Assembly (NCBI GenBank): GCA_035308765.1
Contig: DATGGA010000011.1
Location: 1-64,000, forward strand
DNA length: 64,000 bases
Source: RBG-16-66-20 sp035308765
Lineage (GTDB): Bacteria; Pseudomonadota; Gammaproteobacteria; Burkholderiales; SG8-39
Direction of reading: 5' to 3'
Shown: positions 17,201-25,285 of the stretch, piece by piece
How positions within the stretch are numbered: the first letter of the stretch is position 1
Layout of the letters: every line of letters starts with the position of its first letter
Program-made: the position numbers and the translations under genes
Notes under the pieces: generated by a model
The model's database searches: none
Seen by the model: the letters and a program-made list of their open reading frames with translations, nothing else
Told to the model about the DNA's origin: nothing

Positions 17201-18157
17201 ATGCTGCAAATCGCGTTGATCGGCGCCGGCCAGCTCGGCAGCAGGCACTTGCAGGCGCTGGCGCTGTTCGACAGGGCCACGCGCGTCATGGTGGTCGATC
17301 CGGCCGAAAGCGCCCTCGCCACGGCAAGGGAACGCTTCGCCCAGGTGAAGCAGAGCAGGGTCGAAGCGGTGTTCACGCGGAATTTCGGCGATCTGCCGAA
17401 GGACTTGGACGGCGCGGTCGTCGCCACCGGCGCGAACGTGCGGCGCCGGGCGATCGAGGCCCTGCTGCAGCAGTCGCGGGTGAAGGTCGCGCTGCTGGAG
17501 AAGGTGCTGTTCCAGAAAATCGAGGACTACGCCGCGGTCGGCGCGCTGCTGGAGAAAAGCAGCACGCGCGCCTGGGTCAACTGCGCGCAGCGGCTGTGGC
17601 CGTTCTTCAGCGAGCTGCGTCCGCGCACGCTGGGAAAGCCGGGCCTCCAGCTCACCGTGAGCGGCGCGAACTGGGGCCTCGGCTGCAACGCCATCCACAA
17701 CCTCGACCTGCTGTCGTTCCTCACCGGCGACGCAGACTGCCGCATCGAATCCGCGCTTGATGCTGGCAGCATTCCCAGCAAGCGGCAGGGGTTCATCGAA
17801 TTCACCGGCACCCTGTACGCGTTCGGCGCGAGCGGCAGCCGGGTGATCCAGAGCTCCTACCGCGACGGCGCCGCGCCGTTTATCTTCGAACTCCAGAATG
17901 AGGATTTCCATGCGATCTGGCGCGTGACCGAAGGCGTCATGCAGATCGCCGACGCCGGGAGCGAGTGGAAATGGCGGGAGCGGTCCTGCCAGGCTCTGTA
18001 CCAGAGCCAGCTCACGCACCGCGTGCTCGCTGAAATGCTGGGCCAGGGCCGCAGCGCTCTTCCCACCTACGTCGAATCCGCAGCACTGCACCTGTCCATG
18101 CTCGGTGTCTTCCTGCGCCATCTCGGGCCCGGAGCGCAGTCCTGCGATATCACATGA
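17201..18157 (+). CDS. Gfo/Idh/MocA-family oxidoreductase
   Basis: A 318-residue NAD(P)-dependent oxidoreductase with Rossmann loop LIGAGQLGSRHLQAL and a region corresponding to the family's EKP motif that here reads LLEKVLFQK (Val in place of Pro). The rest is a Gfo/Idh-type alpha/beta domain. It lies 7 bp behind the HisH gene, so it probably acts on a sugar of this locus. It does not look like WbpB. It is the last clearly GC-rich gene before the AT-rich block and overlaps the next gene by 4 bp. Substrate unknown. Confidence 0.75.
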   Translation: MLQIALIGAGQLGSRHLQALALFDRATRVMVVDPAESALATARERFAQVKQSRVEAVFTRNFGDLPKDLDGAVVATGANVRRRAIEALLQQSRVKVALLEKVLFQKIEDYAAVGALLEKSSTRAWVNCAQRLWPFFSELRPRTLGKPGLQLTVSGANWGLGCNAIHNLDLLSFLTGDADCRIESALDAGSIPSKRQGFIEFTGTLYAFGASGSRVIQSSYRDGAAPFIFELQNEDFHAIWRVTEGVMQIADAGSEWKWRERSCQALYQSQLTHRVLAEMLGQGRSALPTYVESAALHLSMLGVFLRHLGPGAQSCDIT

Positions 18158-18879
18158 GACCTAACATTGATGCGGACTCGGCGGTGGATTTTTCCAAATC
18201 TTCGTCTACCTGGTTACTCAAGGAGCAACCGAGCTATGGCCGGTTTGCATTGGACGCTGTACTTACTATTGCAGATCACAATGACAGAGGGATCGAGAAA
18301 TTCGTACTAACTACTCAGGTTTTCGCGGGCAACGTCTATGGAGATGGTTGGCTCTTCCAAGAGCCACCCTACGAATACTCAGTCGCTTTTTCTGGTACAC
18401 GCTTTCGCATGTTCCGGGGCCCCGTTCGAAGCGAACGGCTTGACGACACGTTGGGAGACATTTCTGATCGCTTTCGCGAGGTGCGGATCGACGTCGATCG
18501 AGTACCTTGTCGCCGGCTGACGGTCGACCAGCTACTGATCGGTAGGCCGGCGACGGGGCAGCGACTTTCGGCACGCATCTTTCTGCCAGCTGATGGCCTG
18601 GAACCGGCGTTTGAACTTGAATTCCCGCTCCGGCATCTGAATACGAATCCTGAGGCAAAACGCTTCCAAGCGGAAACTGGACCGGTTTTAATGTTGGAGA
18701 ACGGTAGTGGGGATTGTCTGCCGCGCCTACGGCGTGGGTTCGTAAATTTCGATCGTGAAAATCGTGCCGACTTTCTTTTAGATGCTCCTGAGTGGTCAGG
18801 GTCCATGCAACGATGGGCTGCGCGCGTTCGGGTCGGATGTGAAATCTCGATACTGGAGGTGCAGCACGTTGCTACTTGA
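18154..18879 (+). CDS. Hypothetical protein, first gene of the AT-rich block
   Basis: A 241-residue protein I do not recognise. It has no signal peptide or membrane segment and looks like a soluble, mostly beta-strand protein with many Arg, Asp and Phe residues (KFVLTTQVFAG, YSVAFSGTRFRMF, FELEFPLRHL). It overlaps the upstream oxidoreductase by 4 bp (ATGA) and is followed by a 90-bp gap and then wzm, so it is probably co-expressed with the exporter. A role in recognising or modifying the polysaccharide is only a contextual guess. Confidence 0.6.
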   Translation: MRPNIDADSAVDFSKSSSTWLLKEQPSYGRFALDAVLTIADHNDRGIEKFVLTTQVFAGNVYGDGWLFQEPPYEYSVAFSGTRFRMFRGPVRSERLDDTLGDISDRFREVRIDVDRVPCRRLTVDQLLIGRPATGQRLSARIFLPADGLEPAFELEFPLRHLNTNPEAKRFQAETGPVLMLENGSGDCLPRLRRGFVNFDRENRADFLLDAPEWSGSMQRWAARVRVGCEISILEVQHVAT

Positions 18880-18969
18880 ATCAGCTTGTTTCCGGACGGT
18901 GATTTCAAAATCGGCGAAAATGCGCCTCCTCTATCGCCATGGTGCCCTGCTTGATGGTATCCAGTTCCA

Positions 18970-19788
18970 ATGATTGAAACCCACGTCACCGCCGGTCGTG
19001 TACCGCCACTAGCGCTCCTCCTTAAGGATCTCTGGAACTATCGCGGCCTTGTTATTGCCTTTTCAGCTCGAGATATAAAGTCCAAATACACTCAAACAGT
19101 ACTTGGACTTGGGTGGGTACTGTTTTCACCGCTCATTACAGTGGGAGTTTTTACGTTTGTCTTTGGCTTAATGGTGAGAATACCGAGCGACGGACTGCCA
19201 TATCTCCTTTTTTATCTAGTGGCGATTATTCCCTGGTATGCGTTTAACGCCGTGCTTAGCAATACGGTTTCATCCATTGAGAGTAACGCCGGATTGATCA
19301 GCAAGATCTATTTTCCGCGTCTGTTGCTTGGTGCCTCCTATGCAATGAATGCAGCGGTTGATTTTGCGATTGGATTTCTTCTGGTAATTGGCTTCGCGGC
19401 GTACTTCGGGCATCTCACATTCTCGGTGTTGCTGATTGCGCCACTGCTGCTGCTTATTCAGATGTTGTTCTCGCTGGGGCTCGGATTTGCACTTGCCCCG
19501 CTTAATACGCGATATCGTGACGTTAAGCATTTTGTCCCGTTGGCAACGCAACTCTACTACTTCGCCACGCCGATCATCTACCCGGTTTCGGTTGCTCCGG
19601 GCTGGGCGAAACCGTGGTTTGAGGTAAATCCGATGGCCGGAGTCATCAACGGATATCGACAGGCATTGCTTGGTAGCGGAATTGATTGGCATAGCATTGG
19701 GATTGCAGCCGCAATTTCCGTTTGTATTTTCCTATTCGGCGCGTCGTATTTTTTGCGCAAAGAACAGGATTTGGTAGATATCCTATGA
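18970..19788 (+). CDS. wzm: O-antigen/polysaccharide ABC transporter permease (Wzm)
   Basis: A 272-residue ABC-2-type permease. About six hydrophobic segments are visible (for example VLGLGWVLFSPLITVGVFTF, LPYLLFYLVAIIPWYAF, LLLLIQMLFSLGLGFALA). The family hallmarks are ARDIKSKYTQTVLG near the N-terminus and NTRYRDVKHFVP in the cytoplasmic loop. With Wzt it exports completed, undecaprenyl-linked polysaccharide across the inner membrane. The start is ATG 18970. The 90 bp before it (18880-18969) contain no obvious promoter or gene. It overlaps wzt by 4 bp. Confidence 0.92.
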   Translation: MIETHVTAGRVPPLALLLKDLWNYRGLVIAFSARDIKSKYTQTVLGLGWVLFSPLITVGVFTFVFGLMVRIPSDGLPYLLFYLVAIIPWYAFNAVLSNTVSSIESNAGLISKIYFPRLLLGASYAMNAAVDFAIGFLLVIGFAAYFGHLTFSVLLIAPLLLLIQMLFSLGLGFALAPLNTRYRDVKHFVPLATQLYYFATPIIYPVSVAPGWAKPWFEVNPMAGVINGYRQALLGSGIDWHSIGIAAAISVCIFLFGASYFLRKEQDLVDIL

Positions 19789-21239
19789 GTTGGTGTATTC
19801 GAGTCGAGGGTCTGTCCAAGCTATACCGAATCGGTGCGGACGTTCAACTGGTCGGTACTCTCTACGAGAATCTGACCGAGTGGATGCGGACTCGTGTGCT
19901 AAAGATGCCCCCCGCGGACCGAGGCATAGTTAGGCGCCGGCATGAGCACTATGTCATCTCCGAAAGCCAGATCGAGGATGCTCCTCATGGGCATTTTTGG
20001 GCGCTTCGCGACATCAACTTTGAAGTTCAGCAAGGCGATCGAGTTGGCATCATAGGGCGCAATGGATCGGGCAAAAGTACGTTGCTCAAGATTTTGTCGC
20101 GTGTAACTGCGCCGACTGAAGGAGATTTTCGTTACCGAGGTCGACTTGTGAGCCTACTGGAGGTTGGCACCGGATTTCACGGTGAGCTCACCGGGCGCGA
20201 GAATATTTTTCTGAATGCTCAGATTAACGGGATGACCCCCAGAGAAACTAAGCGAAAACTCGATGAAATGATCGAGTTCTCAGAACTCGCCGAACATATC
20301 GATACGCCGGTAAAGCGCTACTCCTCCGGAATGTACATGCGCCTTGCATTTGCGGTCGCAGCCCACCTTGAGTCAGAAATTATGATTGTCGATGAGGTTT
20401 TAGCCGTTGGTGATATGAGCTTCCAAAAAAAATGTTCGGAAAAAATGCTCGAAGTGGCGAATGCCGGGCGCACGGTTTTATTTGTTAGTCACAACATGGA
20501 AGCAATAAAGAACATCTGCAACTACGGGATCGAACTGTCGCATGGCCGTATTGTGCAACACGCTGATCGACAGGGCACCACTCTAGAATCTGCTCAACCA
20601 TCGAGGGGAAAAGTTGTTACGGAGATCCGCTCCGCTCTCGAGGTGACAAACGACTATCTCATGTCTGTACATGCCCTTGTGGGGAACCGCGAATGGCCTG
20701 ACGACAACTCTGCGCCGAGTTTCGATGAGAACGTCCGTCTCCTCGGCGTCAAGGTAATGGGACGCGATGGCGCAACTCGCACGAAGTTCGATGTGAAAGA
20801 AGATATCTCAATTGAGATGCGATTCAAGGTATTGAAGAAGAAGTGGGCGGCCAATGCGCACATCTATATTAAGACCCTGACTGAGGAACGACTTCTTGTC
20901 TCGATGGATAACCTCGATATCCCAAATCCAGATGCTCCAAGAGAACCCGGAATATATGTGCAACGCTGTACGATCAAGAGCCCGCTTCTCAATGAGGGGC
21001 AATATCTGGTTGAAGCGTTGATTTGCACTCATCCCACGTCACCACACAATCTAGTCGTTCCGGACGCAGTTGGTTTTTTCGTCGGCGACGATATGGCGAC
21101 ATCTGGCGTAAGAGGGAATTGGATTCGTGAGTGGCCACGATATCTAATTCGCCCTAGGTGTACCTGGACAATTGAACATATACCAGCTGAGGTCGGTTCG
21201 GATGCATCCGCGTCTAAAACACTACCCGCATCACGCTGA
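19785..21239 (+). CDS. wzt: O-antigen ABC transporter ATP-binding protein with C-terminal glycan-recognition domain (Wzt)
   Basis: A 484-residue protein. An ATPase domain covers about residues 1-265: Walker A GRNGSGKSTLL, signature YSSGMYMRLAF, Walker B IMIVDEVLAVGD and H-loop FVSHNMEA. A beta-rich C-terminal extension of about 200 residues follows (DENVRLLGVKVMGRDG onward), as in Wzt proteins that bind the modified non-reducing end of their O-antigen. It energises export with Wzm. Such Wzt tails are specific for a terminal cap, so the neighbouring SGNH and oxygenase genes are candidates for making one. The start is ATG 19785 (ATGA overlap). Confidence 0.92.
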   Translation: MSWCIRVEGLSKLYRIGADVQLVGTLYENLTEWMRTRVLKMPPADRGIVRRRHEHYVISESQIEDAPHGHFWALRDINFEVQQGDRVGIIGRNGSGKSTLLKILSRVTAPTEGDFRYRGRLVSLLEVGTGFHGELTGRENIFLNAQINGMTPRETKRKLDEMIEFSELAEHIDTPVKRYSSGMYMRLAFAVAAHLESEIMIVDEVLAVGDMSFQKKCSEKMLEVANAGRTVLFVSHNMEAIKNICNYGIELSHGRIVQHADRQGTTLESAQPSRGKVVTEIRSALEVTNDYLMSVHALVGNREWPDDNSAPSFDENVRLLGVKVMGRDGATRTKFDVKEDISIEMRFKVLKKKWAANAHIYIKTLTEERLLVSMDNLDIPNPDAPREPGIYVQRCTIKSPLLNEGQYLVEALICTHPTSPHNLVVPDAVGFFVGDDMATSGVRGNWIREWPRYLIRPRCTWTIEHIPAEVGSDASASKTLPASR

Positions 21240-22266
21240 CTACGTCGCTCATGCAAATGAGTTCAGGCCGTTTGTCACGTCCATGGGAGAGCCTTTTTTT
21301 AAGTCCTCGTCTCTCAATACAGACGCATTCGGCTTCCGCGCCGAAAAGTTGGCCGACGGGCAAAAAATTAACCTGCAAAGCATTCGCAACGATGTGGACA
21401 AATGCGATTTGCTGTTGGGAAATAGTACGGCATTTGGGGGAGGCGCGAGCAGTGACGAGCACACAATATCAAGCTGCCTCACGAGATCCGGGCGTCTAGT
21501 CTTAAATTGGGGAATTCGAGGAGCGGTGGCACAGCAAGAATTAATTGCCTATCTGAGCTTGAAATATCTGTTGCCGCCGACGAGAAATATCTTGTTACTA
21601 ACCGGCATCAATGACCTTACGATTGCGTCTATTGAGCGCCCATTCGTTTTTCCGGAATTTGGCACGGTAATTAGCGAACCTCATTTTTATAGACTCTTCA
21701 ATGCTTCTTACAGTAGAGCTTCTCCTGTTGGGTCGCGTCACGCTAAATTTATGCGAATTGCAGACAATTTGTACATTCGATCGCCCTTGGTTCGGCGCGC
21801 GGCCATGCTTCTTAAAGAGATGAACATCAATCCCAAAGCAGCGGATTCGCAGCCCGAAAGCCTTGATGATCGAATGGCGCTCGAACTGACGCACGTTTCA
21901 AACTCAATCGAGACATGGGGGTGGATTCAACAGGCATCGTCAACGAGGGTGCACTACATTTTGCAACCCGCTATCGGATGGTGTGATAAAGCGCTAACTG
22001 CTACAGAGAAAGAGTGTTTTGACGAGGACCTAAAAACAATTCCTTCACTGCAAGTTTTTGGCAGACGAGATTTGTACGAAAGATTCCGTGACAAAGTGCG
22101 ACTGGCGTGTGATAAGGCGGGGATATTCTTCTACGACGCGAATCAGTGGCTGAACGAGAAGGAATTCGAAGGAAAAGACGTGTTTGTCGATATTTGCCAC
22201 CTGAATGACTTGGGACAACAATTGTTAGCGGAAAAATTTCTTTCTAACGTGCATTGGAATGAATAG
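21202..22266 (+). CDS. SGNH-hydrolase-like protein of the export cassette
   Basis: A 354-residue protein with SGNH-superfamily landmarks: block I DLLLGNSTAFGGG (Ser75 as nucleophile), block II NWGIRGA, block III LLTGINDL (Gly-x-Asn-Asp) and a C-terminal DICHLNDLGQQL in which Asp330 and His333 would complete the triad. No signal peptide, so probably cytoplasmic. In polysaccharide loci such proteins can add or remove acyl or other groups. The start is uncertain: ATG 21202 has a GAGG-like sequence upstream, and ATG 21172 in the same frame would add 10 residues. It overlaps wzt by 38 bp. AT-rich coding. Confidence 0.75.
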   Translation: MHPRLKHYPHHADYVAHANEFRPFVTSMGEPFFKSSSLNTDAFGFRAEKLADGQKINLQSIRNDVDKCDLLLGNSTAFGGGASSDEHTISSCLTRSGRLVLNWGIRGAVAQQELIAYLSLKYLLPPTRNILLLTGINDLTIASIERPFVFPEFGTVISEPHFYRLFNASYSRASPVGSRHAKFMRIADNLYIRSPLVRRAAMLLKEMNINPKAADSQPESLDDRMALELTHVSNSIETWGWIQQASSTRVHYILQPAIGWCDKALTATEKECFDEDLKTIPSLQVFGRRDLYERFRDKVRLACDKAGIFFYDANQWLNEKEFEGKDVFVDICHLNDLGQQLLAEKFLSNVHWNE

Positions 22267-22310
22267 CGGAGTTGATTTCCGTTACTGACTGGATACTGGA
22301 GGGTAGTGCG

Positions 22311-23342
22311 ATGCGTGAGATGCCCGTTGAAAAGCTTAAATCGAGGTTGGAGGAGGAAGGTTTCGTGGTTGTTCACGACTTCTTGGATCCAGCGGCAGTC
22401 ACAATTGCCCACGACGAGATAGAGGATTGGTATCTCCGCGATCAGGAGGAGCGTAAACAAAAGAGCATCACGGAGCCGATGTACGATGGCTCGGCGGGGA
22501 AGACAATTCTTACGAAGCCGACGCATTTAATGCTGGATGTTTATGGCAAGAGTCCAACGCTCGATTCACTTTTCGAACGCATTCTTAGCGATCCAGAATC
22601 TGCCGGACTCTTGCGGGCGCTGGCAGGCCGGAATTTGAAGCTTCGCGGATACAACATCAAGAAAATGACTGGAGCTCATGATCCGAGGCCCGACGTGGGA
22701 CCGGCACCCAATCCGCATGAATGGCACCGGGACAGTCCTTACGAAATCTGTATCGCCGTGTTCTTAGACGATTTCTCGCAGCCTAATAACGGAACTACGG
22801 CTCTCATGAGTGGATCGCATCGTTTTCCATATTGCCCACGGTGGAGCTGCCTTTTTGGGCCGCCGTTTGCTCTTTCGAGAATTTTTCGCCTTCAACTGGG
22901 AATCGGAATGTTCCTACGCTTCAATCTATTCAATCATCTTCTTGCCCGTCGTGTGGGGAAGCTTGCCACGGGCGCGTACGGTAAGCGGGGCGATTTCTAT
23001 ATTTTTATTAACGACGTTTGGCACGGGCGCGAGCCGAACACTCATGGCAACAATCACATGATGCTCATGGTTGGCGCGTTTCCGACAGAAATACCGTATC
23101 CAGACAAAGTCGTTGCCCCCGACCCAGAAATCTTAGCGACGCTGCCGTCCAGTCTACGGGCCGCGGCTGCTCAAGTACTTCCGCAAAACAACGGTGCGGA
23201 CACGATTTTGCGCCGTATGCACGAACGTCGAGCGCGAGATCGCTTTCCGATTCTTTTTCATCTTGCAAGGGTCGAGAGATACGTTGCCGAGATCTACTCG
23301 ATCGCATACTTCTGGCTTAAACGCACAATTGCCCATTTCTAG
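22311..23342 (+). CDS. Phytanoyl-CoA dioxygenase-family (Fe(II)/2-oxoglutarate) protein
   Basis: A 343-residue protein with the non-haem iron facial triad of the PhyH family: HEWHRDSPYE gives His139-x-Asp141, and NDVWHGREPN gives distal His238, with Arg240 a candidate for the 2-oxoglutarate carboxylate. The N-terminus (LEEEGFVVVHDFLDPAAV) is the usual PhyH opening. The likely chemistry is hydroxylation or oxidation of a small molecule or sugar, which is unusual in an O-antigen locus. I prefer ATG 22311 with a strong GGAGG 8 bp upstream; TTG 22272 is possible but has no ribosome site. AT-rich coding. Confidence 0.8.
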   Translation: MREMPVEKLKSRLEEEGFVVVHDFLDPAAVTIAHDEIEDWYLRDQEERKQKSITEPMYDGSAGKTILTKPTHLMLDVYGKSPTLDSLFERILSDPESAGLLRALAGRNLKLRGYNIKKMTGAHDPRPDVGPAPNPHEWHRDSPYEICIAVFLDDFSQPNNGTTALMSGSHRFPYCPRWSCLFGPPFALSRIFRLQLGIGMFLRFNLFNHLLARRVGKLATGAYGKRGDFYIFINDVWHGREPNTHGNNHMMLMVGAFPTEIPYPDKVVAPDPEILATLPSSLRAAAAQVLPQNNGADTILRRMHERRARDRFPILFHLARVERYVAEIYSIAYFWLKRTIAHF

Positions 23343-23398
23343 GATTGTTTGGAAGAACTTCGGGTTCGCCGACTCTCTTTTGCACTAAGGCTACGCTC

Positions 23399-25195
23399 GT
23401 GAAGCGAGCCTTGATCTTCGTCGCGATTCCAACCCACTTCCGGGAAATGATTCGAGTCGCGCGACTTCTTCGTACATCGAGGCGGTTCGAACCACACGTA
23501 ATATTCTCAGTCCCGTACTCGGGACAAGAACGCGACGAGGAAACCTGCCGCAAAGAAGGAATCGGTGTGTTTGTATTGTTCGCTGAATCCTTCAGATGGA
23601 CCTGGCTGCTCGATCCACAGAGAGAAGAAGACGAATCACCTGCCGTGCTTGTGGAGGGTTCTGGAACGAATGGTTCTCAGCCTCAGGGAAAAGGCGATAT
23701 CCGCGTCGTGTCAGCCGATAAATCGGGAGCAAATGGTCCTCGACGAAAGCATATTCGTCCTACGCAACGACTTCCACTCTTTCTGCAGCCAAGCGTTCGA
23801 CGCGTTTGGCAGAGTATTTATCGAACTTATTGGCGCGCTCGAATGCGCCACAGTGTGCTATTGGGTCCCATTTGGTGGCGCATCATTATATTCAGTCGAG
23901 TCGCGCTCAATGCGTTTAGCGCAGTTCTTAGCGGTGTCGACAAAAGAAATATCAGGCGTGACGGAATCGGCGCGACCTCAAGTACGGTGTTCGGTCGAAG
24001 TCTCGTACGGGCGTTTGCAGATCTTTGGGAAAGGGGATCGTTACCTGGTTCGCTTCGCGAAAAACAATATCTGTATCGGGCGCTTCCCAATTTTTTCCGA
24101 AAGCAGCGCTTCGAGCTTCTTATTGTCCCGGAGGACAACTACTTTCTTGATACGCATTTCTTTGTTTACGCAGCTCGCCGAGTTGGGGCCGCGTCCATTG
24201 TCGTGCCCTTTACTGTCGTAAACTCCTTGGAGTGGGCGGAAACGTTTCATGGGCGCCCAGCGTACAGCGTGCGATGGCCCCCCAATTCCTGGATGGCGCG
24301 AGCGTTTCCTCATTGGGTTTACGAGCACAAGGGTCAGAAAATGATAATGCCCGCGTTACTCATACTGATGAGCGAGTATCTCGGCTTAACTCCACCGAAG
24401 CCATGGGTTATTAACAGTGGATTTACCGATGCGTTGGCTGCGGAAAGCGTTTACATGGTCAACTATTACCGCGAAGCGGGAATAAACGAGCATCAAATCG
24501 CGCTAACCGGCTCGCTTGCAGACGATGAATTGCATTTGCAGGTCGCGCATGCATCAGAGAAAAGAGAGTCCTTGTACAAGAGTCTCGGTTTGCCGACGGG
24601 ACGGCCAATGATCCTGATTTCCATTCCGCCAAATCAATTGATTGGTGACGGACGGACACAGTGCGAGTTTTCGAACTACGAAACGCTGATCAAGGCAATT
24701 CTGGATGTTACATGCGCATGTGAAGATCACAATGTAGTCCTGAGTCTGCATCCTAGAATAAATCATGGAGACATCACCTGCATTGGCGCCTATTCGGCCA
24801 AGGTTACTCAGGAGAGCATTGCATCGGTCATCCCTTTATGTGAATTTTTCGTTGCTAGCGCTTCTGCCACCATAAGATTGGCCGCTGCTGCTGGGAAACC
24901 CGCCATCAACTACGACGTCTACCGCTACCAGTACACTGACTTCTTGAATATTCCCGGCGTAATCGCGGTGAATGACATCGACGCCTTTAAGACGGCCGTA
25001 GACTCGATTGCTCAAAATACGGCCTACCGCGAGGAATTAGCGAGAAAACAGCGAGAGTTCGCCGCACATCAAGCCCTAATTGATGGGCATAGTGGGGAGC
25101 GGATGTTGGCTCTATTTGACCGACTTACCGAAAAGAATCGTGCGCCCGGCACGTCGCCATCAGTCGATGAGCAGCGAATGGTGGGTCAAGCTTAA
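23399..25195 (+). CDS. Unknown GT-B-like polysaccharide protein
   Basis: A 598-residue protein that I can place only loosely. It opens with KRALIFVAIPTHFREMIRVARLL, a Rossmann-like strand-loop. Residues near 95-140 form a polar, low-complexity linker. The C-terminal half has VVLSLHPRINHG and FFVASASATIRLAAAAGKPAINY, resembling the HP and S motifs of GT-B capsular transferases and 2-epimerases. It may be the last glycosyl- or phosphotransferase of the cassette. I chose GTG 23399 because it begins at the first strand and has TAAGG upstream; TTG 23345 is the alternative. No membrane segments. Confidence 0.6.
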   Translation: MKRALIFVAIPTHFREMIRVARLLRTSRRFEPHVIFSVPYSGQERDEETCRKEGIGVFVLFAESFRWTWLLDPQREEDESPAVLVEGSGTNGSQPQGKGDIRVVSADKSGANGPRRKHIRPTQRLPLFLQPSVRRVWQSIYRTYWRARMRHSVLLGPIWWRIIIFSRVALNAFSAVLSGVDKRNIRRDGIGATSSTVFGRSLVRAFADLWERGSLPGSLREKQYLYRALPNFFRKQRFELLIVPEDNYFLDTHFFVYAARRVGAASIVVPFTVVNSLEWAETFHGRPAYSVRWPPNSWMARAFPHWVYEHKGQKMIMPALLILMSEYLGLTPPKPWVINSGFTDALAAESVYMVNYYREAGINEHQIALTGSLADDELHLQVAHASEKRESLYKSLGLPTGRPMILISIPPNQLIGDGRTQCEFSNYETLIKAILDVTCACEDHNVVLSLHPRINHGDITCIGAYSAKVTQESIASVIPLCEFFVASASATIRLAAAAGKPAINYDVYRYQYTDFLNIPGVIAVNDIDAFKTAVDSIAQNTAYREELARKQREFAAHQALIDGHSGERMLALFDRLTEKNRAPGTSPSVDEQRMVGQA

Positions 25196-25285
25196 AAAGT
25201 AATACGGTGACTGAGTGGTTGACGTACGTGTAAGTTCTTTCGCATTAGTAAATCTAGACAAGCTAACAACTGGTCGTCCTTTCCT
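25196..25285 (+). promoter_or_regulatory. 90-bp gap at the end of the AT-rich block
   Basis: This gap separates the AT-rich genes from the returning GC-rich genes. It contains TTGACG (25219-25224), a good -35-like hexamer, but only poor -10 matches at the usual spacing (for example CATTAG). A promoter is possible but weak. No inverted repeat or terminator is visible. Confidence 0.25.

Larger units (their letters stand above)
18154..25195 (+). other. AT-rich export/modification block, probably laterally acquired
   Basis: From 18154 to about 25250 base composition is visibly more AT-rich than on either side (frequent AAT, ATT, TTA and AGA codons, A/T runs), while both flanks keep the high-GC codon pattern. 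The block holds six genes: an unknown protein, Wzm, Wzt, an SGNH protein, a phytanoyl-CoA-type oxygenase and a GT-B-like protein. It lies between two Gfo/Idh/MocA genes that are not close copies of each other. I saw no transposase, integrase, tRNA or direct repeat at the ends, so recombination within the polysaccharide locus is a better guess than a mobile element. Confidence 0.65.

Noticed and set aside
18782..18973. Small 63-codon frame bridging the gap before wzm
   Set aside because: It lies mostly inside the preceding gene, reaches only into the start of wzm, and shows no ribosome site or recognisable sequence.
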